A stretch of 64,000 nt of DNA from positions 248,001 through 312,000 of the forward strand of contig NZ_JAQQPS010000002.1 in the NCBI RefSeq assembly GCF_036688685.1. Direction: 5' to 3'. Below are positions 57,732-64,000 of the stretch, piece by piece. The translations under genes were made by a program, and so were the position numbers. This DNA comes from JALYUM01 sp036688685 (lineage in GTDB: Bacteria; Pseudomonadota; Gammaproteobacteria; Burkholderiales; Burkholderiaceae_D). How positions within the stretch are numbered: position 1 is the stretch's first letter; every line of letters starts with the position of its first letter. A model generated the notes under the pieces. It saw nothing but the letters and a program-made list of their open reading frames with translations, was not told the origin of the DNA and did no database searches.

Positions 57732-60506
57732 TCACTTCAATGCCAGCTGCAAGGCCCGTGCATCATCCGCTTGCGGAAACTTCATGTCGCCCTTTAGCAG
57801 CAGGTCGAGTTCCTTGCGCGCGCCATCGAGGTCGCCGGTTTTGTTCAGTCCCGCCGCCAGGTGGTAGCGGATATCCGGCGCGGTCGGCGCCATGGTGCTG
57901 GCCTTGCGCAAAGCCGCCACGCCGCGCGCAGCGTCGCCACGATCGACCAGGATCCAGCCCAGCGTGTCGAGAATCACCGGATTGTCCGGCGCCAGTTGCA
58001 ACGCCGCCTCCGCGGTCTTCTGCGCGCGCGGATCGTTCAATTGTTGATAGGCCAGTGCCAGGTTGTTCAGCGCCGCAGCGTTGGCCGGGTCGCGCGCCAG
58101 CGTGGCCTCGATTTCCAGCGCCGCCTGTTTCGGCTGGCCATCGTTCATCAACAGGTCGGCCTTGTAGCGCCGCACCCGCACGTCGTCCGGCCGCTTCGCC
58201 AGCCAGGCGTCGATGCGGCGCCCCACGTCCGCGCGCTTGCCCACGCTGCGCTGCGCGTTGGCAGTCTTGATGAGCAGCTCGCTGGACGCGGTGATGCCGA
58301 GCGCTTTTTCAAACAGGGGCAAGGCCAGGGCCGCCTTGTTCTGACCCATCTGGATATCCGCTTCCAGCTGGTAGCCGGCCGACGCCTGCGGATGCTTGCG
58401 CTGCAGCCGGCCCGCTTCGATCAGGGCCAGGTCGGTCCAGCCCTTGCGCGCGTACAACTCGGCCAGCGCCAGTTGCGCGGCCGGAAAATCGGGCTGGATG
58501 GCAAGCGCCGTCTTGAGCGTGCCTTCGGCCGCGGCGGGGTTTTTCAGCAGCAGTTGCAAGGCGGCGATTTGCATCTGCACCTGCGCCGAGCGGGGCAGGG
58601 CGGCGGCGAGGGTGCTGTAGGTGGCCAGCGCGCCCGGCATGTCGCCGTTCGACAGCTGGCTCTTGCCCAGTAAATCGAGCAAATCCGGGTTGTCGGGGTG
58701 GGTCACCTGCAATTGGCGCGCCAGGGCCAGCGCCTTGTCGGACTGACGCGCCAGCAGGTACTGGGCGATCAGGTTGACGGCCGGGCCGATGGCGGCGGGA
58801 TTGACGGCGTTGGCGCGTTCCAGCCAGGCAGTCGCGTCCGCCGTCTTGTTTTCACTGTTCGACAAGGTCGCCAGCGCCGTCATCGCGTCGATGCCAGGCT
58901 TGTTGCGTTCCAGGAACGCCATCAGCTCGGCGCGCGCCTGGGCCGGGCGCTTGTCGTCCAGTTCCAGCTGGGCCAGATTGGCGCAGGCCGGGAAGTAGGC
59001 AGGATCGATGGCCATGGCCTTGTGGAAGGCCGCGCGCGCGGGCACGACCTGGTTCCTGGCCATCAGCACGATGCCCTTCAGATCCTGTACGGCGGCGTTG
59101 CCGGGCTGCGCCTGTTCCAGCTGGAGCAGGGCGTCCCACGCTTTGTCGATGTGCTGCAAGCCAAGCTCGGTGCGCACAAGGGTGAGACCGGCTTGCTGCG
59201 ATTTCTTGTCGAGCTGGGTGGCGAGCACGAGGTCCGTGACCGCCTGCGCCGCTTGCCCCTTGCCCAGTTTGCTCATCGCGAGCGAGGTGCGCAAATTGGC
59301 CGCCGTCGGGTTGATCGCGCTGGCTTGTTCGAAATAGTTGGACGCGCTGTTGAAGTCGCGCACCTGCATCGAGGTTTCGCCGGCCAGGGCCAGCAACTGC
59401 ACATCCTGCTGCGGGTTTTTCAGGGCCGGGGCCAGAACCACCAGCGCGTCGGGGCTGTGGCCGTTGCGCATCAGGGTAGAGGCCAGCATTTTGCGCGCTT
59501 GCAGGTGAGTCGGGTTCGCTTCCAGGTAGTGGCGCAGGTAGTTCTCGGCCTGGTGCAAGGCGCCCAGGTTCAGGCTGACCGCGCCCGCCAGCAGCAAACT
59601 GGGCATGTGCTCCGGCGCCACCCGCAGCACTTTCAGGATGCTGTCGCGCGCTTCGTCGTTCTTGCCCTGCGAAAGGTCGAGCAGCGCCTGCGTGTAGGTC
59701 ACCAGCACACTGCCCGGCGTGATGGCGCGGGCCGTGTCGAGGTCGTGCTGGGCGATTGCGAAGTGGCCTTGCGCAATTTCCATGTAGGCCTTTTCGACGT
59801 GGGCCGAACGGTGCCATGGCTGGATCGCGATGACCTTGTTGTAGGCCGCCTGGGCTTCGGCGTTGCGCCCCTGCGCGCGCATCAGGTCGCCGTCGAACAG
59901 CAGGCTCTCGATGTCTTTCGGGGCGGCGATCAGCGCGCGATCGGCAAAGCGGCGCGCAGCGGGCATGTCGCCCATCACGGACGCAGCGCGGCCCAACCCC
60001 ACCAGTGCCGGCGCATAGCGCGGATTGGTCTCGAGCACGCTCTGGTACAGGGCGATGGCGTCGCCAGGCTTGCCGAGCGCCAGCATGGCGTCGCCGCGCA
60101 GCTTGACGACCTCGGCGTCCAGGCTGGTGCCGGAGCCATCGATAGCTTTCTGAAATTGTCCCTGTAACAACAGCGCGCGCATCAGAACCGGGCGGGTGGC
60201 GGCGAGCGGCATGGCGTGTGCCATCGCGAGCCGCACTTCCTTTTCGGCGCTGGGCGCGTCGCCAATCTCGAGATAGACCTGGGCCAGCTGGAAGCGGGTG
60301 GCGGCATCATCGTTCGACAGCGCGATGGCATCCTTCAAGGCCACCACTGCGGCGGGCAATTTGCCCTGCAATTGCAGTTGCGTCGCCTGGGTGCGCAACT
60401 CGCTCCCCGAGTGCGGGCCACAGGCGGCCAGCAAGCCGCCGAGCAGCGCGAACGATGCCAGGCTGACAACCCTGATGGCGATGCGGCGATGACATTTGGT
60501 ATTCAC
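57732..60506 (-). CDS. prsT: PEP-CTERM/exosortase-system TPR lipoprotein PrsT
   Basis: A 924-residue lipoprotein. The start is GTG at 60506, with AGGA 7 bases upstream; the frame is open earlier. LGGLLAACG is a clear lipobox with Cys about residue 29. The rest is a long array of tetratricopeptide repeats (A-x-x-x-Y/F ... P patterns every 34 residues, e.g. NPRYAPALVGLG, NPTAANLRTSLA). Length and layout fit PrsT, found with exosortase A and exopolysaccharide loci and thought to aid export or assembly. Exosortase is not in the window. Divergent from a PEP-CTERM-like protein gene. Confidence 0.87.
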   Translation of the reverse strand: MNTKCHRRIAIRVVSLASFALLGGLLAACGPHSGSELRTQATQLQLQGKLPAAVVALKDAIALSNDDAATRFQLAQVYLEIGDAPSAEKEVRLAMAHAMPLAATRPVLMRALLLQGQFQKAIDGSGTSLDAEVVKLRGDAMLALGKPGDAIALYQSVLETNPRYAPALVGLGRAASVMGDMPAARRFADRALIAAPKDIESLLFDGDLMRAQGRNAEAQAAYNKVIAIQPWHRSAHVEKAYMEIAQGHFAIAQHDLDTARAITPGSVLVTYTQALLDLSQGKNDEARDSILKVLRVAPEHMPSLLLAGAVSLNLGALHQAENYLRHYLEANPTHLQARKMLASTLMRNGHSPDALVVLAPALKNPQQDVQLLALAGETSMQVRDFNSASNYFEQASAINPTAANLRTSLAMSKLGKGQAAQAVTDLVLATQLDKKSQQAGLTLVRTELGLQHIDKAWDALLQLEQAQPGNAAVQDLKGIVLMARNQVVPARAAFHKAMAIDPAYFPACANLAQLELDDKRPAQARAELMAFLERNKPGIDAMTALATLSNSENKTADATAWLERANAVNPAAIGPAVNLIAQYLLARQSDKALALARQLQVTHPDNPDLLDLLGKSQLSNGDMPGALATYSTLAAALPRSAQVQMQIAALQLLLKNPAAAEGTLKTALAIQPDFPAAQLALAELYARKGWTDLALIEAGRLQRKHPQASAGYQLEADIQMGQNKAALALPLFEKALGITASSELLIKTANAQRSVGKRADVGRRIDAWLAKRPDDVRVRRYKADLLMNDGQPKQAALEIEATLARDPANAAALNNLALAYQQLNDPRAQKTAEAALQLAPDNPVILDTLGWILVDRGDAARGVAALRKASTMAPTAPDIRYHLAAGLNKTGDLDGARKELDLLLKGDMKFPQADDARALQLALK

Positions 60507-60705
60507 TGAGCAATCCTGCAAGATAATTTCCGTATGACAATTTTGGGGCATCTTGCTGACTGAGGGAAACAGAATTGGCATCTAACTCTATAAATGACGT
60601 ATTCAAACAACACCATTTTCGGGCCATGGGATATTTGAACCACAATAGTTTATTGCAGGAATTTTATATGCTATAAAGACAAGGCCCCCCATCCGGACCA
60701 TTTAC

Positions 60706-61482
60706 ATGAAATCAATTCTCGCATCCCTGTTACTCGCCGCCAGCAGCTTGCTGACGGTGCCATTCGCCAGCGCGGGTAGCATCGGCGACAACTACATCGG
60801 CGCGGGGTTCAGCCCGGTCGACGTGATCGGCAAGAGCACCTACGATATCGCGGGCGCGACCATTGCCCGCATCGGCAGCGTGTTGACCATCACCATTGCG
60901 ACCAACTTCGCCGGTCATGCGGGCATGGATTCAAACATCACTCCGGGCGGCATTGGCTACGGCGACCTGTTCCTGGCGCAGGCGTGGAATCCGGCCGGCA
61001 CCGCTGCATCGAGCTACAGCGCTGACGATGCCGCCCACGGCACCAAGTGGAGCTACGGTTTTGCACTGGATAACAATTTCAGTAACACCGGCGGCACGTT
61101 CAAACTGATGCAGCTGAACGGCACCACCAACGCCAGCAATATCATCAATTCGAATGAAGTCATCAAATGCAACAACTGTGATTACCGCAAAGGCCAGGCC
61201 ACCCTGGTCAATGATGTGACGTCAAAGACGGTAAAAGATACCGGCTTGCTGGGCAGCTGGTCCGTCACGGCGGACAAGTCGATCCAGTTCACCATCGACG
61301 TCACGTCGAGCGATTTGCTGAACTTCTCGTCGTTTGCCATGCACTGGGGCGAAACCTGCCAGAACGACGTGATCGAAGGCGTGGTGCGCATGGTGCCGAT
61401 TCCGGGCACCTTGCCGCTGCTGGGCCTGGGCCTGATGGCGATGCTGGGCATCGCGCGCCGCAACAAGGCAGCGCAGCGCTGA
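60706..61482 (+). CDS. PEP-CTERM-type exosortase-dependent surface protein
   Basis: A 258-residue exported protein. Signal peptide ends PFASAG. The mature part is beta-rich and Asn/Thr/Ser-rich (NYIGAGFSPVDVIGKSTYDI), with a CNNC pair near residue 153. The C-terminus has the three-part sorting signal: MVPIPGTLPLLG, a hydrophobic helix GLGLMAMLGIA and a basic RRNKAAQR tail. The motif reads PIPGT rather than VPEPGT, an accepted variant in some subfamilies. Exosortase would cut and sort it. Terminator follows at 61504. Confidence 0.88.
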   Translation: MKSILASLLLAASSLLTVPFASAGSIGDNYIGAGFSPVDVIGKSTYDIAGATIARIGSVLTITIATNFAGHAGMDSNITPGGIGYGDLFLAQAWNPAGTAASSYSADDAAHGTKWSYGFALDNNFSNTGGTFKLMQLNGTTNASNIINSNEVIKCNNCDYRKGQATLVNDVTSKTVKDTGLLGSWSVTADKSIQFTIDVTSSDLLNFSSFAMHWGETCQNDVIEGVVRMVPIPGTLPLLGLGLMAMLGIARRNKAAQR

Positions 61483-61503
61483 TCCTGCCTGGACAAAAAA
61501 AAT

Positions 61504-61532
61504 GCGCCGGCTTGAACCGGCGCTTTTTTTTT
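61504..61532. terminator. Bidirectional terminator
   Basis: GCGCCGG (61504-61510) pairs with CCGGCGC (61517-61523) around CTTGAA, flanked by an A run on the left and a T run on the right. It serves both the PEP-CTERM gene and the convergent receiver gene. Confidence 0.93.
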
Positions 61533-61557
61533 GTGCGCCTGCTTGTTACTTGTTTTG

Positions 61558-61965
61558 TTATGCGCGGGCGTAATCCAGGTAGCGCTTGAGGAGCACATCG
61601 AGGGCGGCGATGGTCAGCGGTTTGGCGACGAACTCCTGCATTCCGGCCGCCAGGCAATCGGCCATGTCGTCCGGCTGGCCACCCACGCCGATGATCGGAA
61701 TCGGCGTCAGGCCCAGTTTCTGTTCGTGCGCGCGCCACGCTTGCGTCGCTTCGCAACCATTCATGAAAGGCATGGCGCGGTCCATCAGGACCAGGTCGAA
61801 TGGACGCTTGTGCAGGGCGTCCAGGGCGCTCACGCCGTCGTTGGCCGCTTCGAAGCGGCAGCCGGCGCGGCCCAGTTGCAGACTGAGCAGTTCGCGCATC
61901 AGTTCAACGTCGTCGACGACCAGTACGAGTGGCGCCAGGACTGCAGATGGGGTTTGGGTGGTCAT
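61558..61965 (-). CDS. Stand-alone receiver-domain response regulator
   Basis: A 135-residue single receiver domain. Acidic pocket DD (18-19), phospho-acceptor Asp62 in LVLMDRAMPFMNG and Lys115 in FVAKPL are present. The conserved switch Thr/Ser (normally in ALTA) is replaced: the segment reads PIIGVGGQPDD with Gly95 at that place. This may weaken or change signalling. Its start overlaps the HD-GYP stop by 4 bases; last gene of a minus-strand signalling operon. Probably acts as a phosphate relay or sink. Confidence 0.9.
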   Translation of the reverse strand: MTTQTPSAVLAPLVLVVDDVELMRELLSLQLGRAGCRFEAANDGVSALDALHKRPFDLVLMDRAMPFMNGCEATQAWRAHEQKLGLTPIPIIGVGGQPDDMADCLAAGMQEFVAKPLTIAALDVLLKRYLDYARA

Positions 61966-62972
61966 TGTGCTGCTTCCTCAGGTGTGGCGTCGTTGTCGAC
62001 ATCCCACTGCGTTCTGATCTGCAGCAGGCGGGGCAAAATTTCATGGAATAGATCGACCAGCTTCGGCTCGAAATGGGTACCGCTGTTGGCGTCGATGTGG
62101 GCGCTGATGCGCTCGATGCTCCAGGCATCCTTGTAGGTGCGGCGCATCGACAGGGCGTCGAACACGTCGGCCAGCGCCACAATGCGCGCCGACTCGGGAA
62201 TGGCAGTGCCGGCCAGGCCGTCCGGGTAACCCGAGCCGTCCCATTTTTCATGGTGGCGCAGCGACACTTCAGCGGCCAGCTGGAACACCGGGGCCTGGCT
62301 TTTGCCGAGGATGGCGGCGCCGATCGCAGGGTGGTTCCGCATCACCTCCCATTCCTGCGGCGTCAGGGGGCCGTCTTTGCGCAAAATCATTTGTGGCACG
62401 CCCAGCTTGCCTGTGTCGTGCATGGGGGCGGCCAGTTCCAGCTGGTGCGCGTCGTCTTCGTCCCAGCCGTAGGCCAGCGCCAGTTCGCGCGCAAAGGCGG
62501 CCATGCGCCAGATGTGGGCGCCGGTGTCGGTGTCGTTGTAGTGACCTGCATGGCCCAGCATCAGAATGGCTTCGCGGTAGCTTTCCTCCAGCGCCGTGGC
62601 CTGCACGCGCGACAGGTGGGCGGCCACGCGCGCGCGCACCAGTCGCGGCGACACCGGCTTGATCAGGTAATCGCTGCAGCCGGCTTCGAAACCGGCCGCC
62701 TCCCGGCCCTGGTCGCGGTAACCGGTGACGAAAATGACCTGCATCTCGTGGGTGAGGTCGAGGTCCTTGATGCGCCGGCACAGTGCGACCCCGTCGGTAT
62801 CGGGCAGGCCGATGTCGAGCAGCACCATGGCGGGACGGTGCTTGATGACCGCGGCCTGCGTTTCGGCGCCATTGCGCGCAAACACCAGCTTGTACTGGCC
62901 CTGCAGCGCGTCGCGCATGATAGCCAGGTTGCTCGGTTCGTCATCGACGATGAGGATGGTCGGTGCTTTCAT
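61962..62972 (-). CDS. Receiver-HD-GYP response regulator (c-di-GMP phosphodiesterase)
   Basis: A 336-residue regulator. The receiver (1-120) has Asp53 in MVLLDIGLPDTD and Lys in LIKPVS. The HD-GYP domain (about 145-310) has the metal-binding HD (185-186, in PMHDTGKLG), HHEKWDGSGYPDGL (240-253, GYP intact) and ALADVFDAL. Active members break down cyclic di-GMP to GMP. It lies 18 bases after the hybrid kinase gene, which probably phosphorylates it. Confidence 0.93.
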   Translation of the reverse strand: MKAPTILIVDDEPSNLAIMRDALQGQYKLVFARNGAETQAAVIKHRPAMVLLDIGLPDTDGVALCRRIKDLDLTHEMQVIFVTGYRDQGREAAGFEAGCSDYLIKPVSPRLVRARVAAHLSRVQATALEESYREAILMLGHAGHYNDTDTGAHIWRMAAFARELALAYGWDEDDAHQLELAAPMHDTGKLGVPQMILRKDGPLTPQEWEVMRNHPAIGAAILGKSQAPVFQLAAEVSLRHHEKWDGSGYPDGLAGTAIPESARIVALADVFDALSMRRTYKDAWSIERISAHIDANSGTHFEPKLVDLFHEILPRLLQIRTQWDVDNDATPEEAAQ

Positions 62973-62990
62973 GGTTCGCTCGGTTCCGGG

Positions 62991-64000
62991 TCAGTCGCGG
63001 GTGGCGTCAAAGGGTTCAGGTAGCTGCAGGTGCAGGCGCTGCGCCAGCGCGTGCGTGGCGTGCTCGGCGCCGCGGAAATCGAACGCTTCGATCAGGGCGC
63101 CCAAGGCCCACACATCCGGACCCGGCAGTTCGATATTGAGTGCCTGCAGCACCGGCGCCGACGGGCCGGGGTTGTCCTGGTGTAGCGCTTCCAGCAATTG
63201 CAGCAGCAACGGGGCCACGCGCTCGGACAGCACCTGTGCCGACGGTCGGGCCACTGGCGTGGGCGCGACCGGATGCGGCAGCGGCGCGAGCTGGGCAATG
63301 TCGCCGAGTGCGGCCAGCAGCGCCTCTTCCAGGTTACTGCAAATGAGGCTGTCATGCGGCGTGCCAGCGCCCTCGCTGCCGTATCCGGCCAGCTGGCGCT
63401 CGGCCTCCATGGCCAGTTGCGCCACTTCCTGCAAGGCGACATTTGCGGCGGCGCCGGCCAGCTTGTGCGCCATGCTGGCCGCTCCCGCCAGGTCGCCGGC
63501 GGCCGCGCGTGCCTTTATTTCGCTGGCGCACGTCGCAAAGCTGGCGGCGAACTTGCGCAGGTACAGCTGATAGGTTTCCACGTCACCCCAGATGTCGATG
63601 CCGCGTTGCAGGTCGATCACCGTCAGCCGCGGCGCCGGCGTGGCCACTGCGCTGACGTGCGCCGCCGTTGCCACGCCGGTGGCGCCGGCGCGACCCGTCA
63701 GTTGCAAGATCAGGTCGATCGTCAGCGGAATATCGAAGGGCTTGGTGACAAAATGGGTCATCCCTGCCGCGCGCGCCGCTTCATGGTGCGATTTGAAGGC
63801 GCCCGCAGTCAGTGCCACGATCGGCAAATTGGCAAAGCGCGGCATGGCGCGCAGCTGGCGCGTCGCTTCGATGCCGTCCAGTACCGGCATCTGCACGTCC
63901 ATCAACACCAGGTCAACCGTGTCAGGATGGGCCAGCAGCCAGGCGATGGCGCGCTGGCCGTCTTCGGCCAGGGCCACGCTGGCGCCCTTTTCCTGCAGGA
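62991..64000 (-). CDS. Hybrid sensor kinase, C-terminal part (receiver + HPt), cut by window end
   Basis: The frame is open to base 64000, so the N-terminal sensor and kinase domains are outside the window. Visible are a receiver domain with phospho-acceptor Asp in LVLMDVQMPVLDG, switch ALTAGAF and Lys in VTKPFD, then a histidine phosphotransfer domain with the phosphorylated His in MAHKLAGAAANV, and a C-terminal tail of about 120 residues. The GTG at 63977 is internal. First of three signalling genes on this strand. Confidence 0.9.
   Translation of the reverse strand, partial: LQEKGASVALAEDGQRAIAWLLAHPDTVDLVLMDVQMPVLDGIEATRQLRAMPRFANLPIVALTAGAFKSHHEAARAAGMTHFVTKPFDIPLTIDLILQLTGRAGATGVATAAHVSAVATPAPRLTVIDLQRGIDIWGDVETYQLYLRKFAASFATCASEIKARAAAGDLAGAASMAHKLAGAAANVALQEVAQLAMEAERQLAGYGSEGAGTPHDSLICSNLEEALLAALGDIAQLAPLPHPVAPTPVARPSAQVLSERVAPLLLQLLEALHQDNPGPSAPVLQALNIELPGPDVWALGALIEAFDFRGAEHATHALAQRLHLQLPEPFDATRD

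Noticed and set aside
60545..60575. Possible sigma-54 promoter (ggggcatcttgc) before the PEP-CTERM gene
   Set aside because: The GG and GC elements are 8 bases apart rather than 10, so the geometry is wrong.
60653..60677. TTGCAG / TATAAA promoter for the PEP-CTERM gene
   Set aside because: The spacer is 13 bases, too short for sigma-70.
1..64000. CRISPR array, prophage, rRNA operon or replication origin
   Set aside because: No regularly spaced repeats with unique spacers, no phage structural or integrase genes, no rRNA sequence and no DnaA-box cluster were seen.

Overview
The window reads as one stretch of chromosome from a GC-rich betaproteobacterium, most likely Oxalobacteraceae (Massilia / Duganella / Janthinobacterium group). 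The basis is the rpsF-priB-rpsR-rplI-dnaB order, a PrsT lipoprotein next to an exosortase-sorted protein, Bug-type periplasmic proteins with TctDE-like regulators, and the style of the housekeeping proteins. The organism call is inference; no database was searched. No plasmid, phage or CRISPR array was seen. One tRNA gene, tRNA-Pro(GGG), is present.

Left part (1-11.4 kb): the 3' part of purF followed by a Cys/Met-metabolism PLP enzyme; a divergent LysE exporter / LysR regulator pair; a GST; lexA with a clear SOS box over its promoter; the S6 operon with a probable S6:S18 leader; dnaB; a DUF47-Pit phosphate module; and a vapBC toxin-antitoxin pair. From 21.6 kb down to 11.4 kb, on the minus strand, lies a long gene run: Mth938-like protein, arnT, SMR protein, arnB, arnC, arnA in two separate genes, arnD, a Bcp peroxiredoxin and a PIN-PhoH ATPase. 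Together the arn genes would make lipid A 4-amino-4-deoxy-L-arabinose. alaA and hom follow on the plus strand.

Middle (24.4-42.6 kb): a TctDE-like two-component system faces an uptake cluster of porin, Bug protein, a complete ABC importer (binding protein, fused permease, ATPase) and an AbrB-type membrane protein. A lower-GC islet (about 34.35-36.6 kb) follows, with a decayed transposase tail, an unknown small protein, a MASE1-like membrane protein and a MarR-like regulator. Then comes a full ribose operon, rbsB-A-C-R-K-D, behind a perfect 18-bp LacI-type operator.

Right part (42.7-64 kb): a Tat-exported PhoD-like phosphatase, two small membrane/exported proteins, a divergent pair of S41 peptidases separated by three phased repeats, a serine hydrolase, a CaiB-type CoA transferase, an LplT-PlsC fusion, an EthD-domain protein, a two-domain retropepsin-like protease, and a RES-toxin module with a non-Xre partner and a recognisable autoregulated-looking promoter. 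It ends with a rhomboid protease, tRNA-Pro, PrsT with a divergent PEP-CTERM-like protein, and a phosphorelay set (hybrid kinase cut by the window end, HD-GYP regulator, stand-alone receiver).

Three copies of an approximately 100-bp imperfect inverted repeat are scattered through the window (5.4, 24.5 and 30.3 kb). One of them sits inside the ABC importer operon directly after the binding-protein gene.
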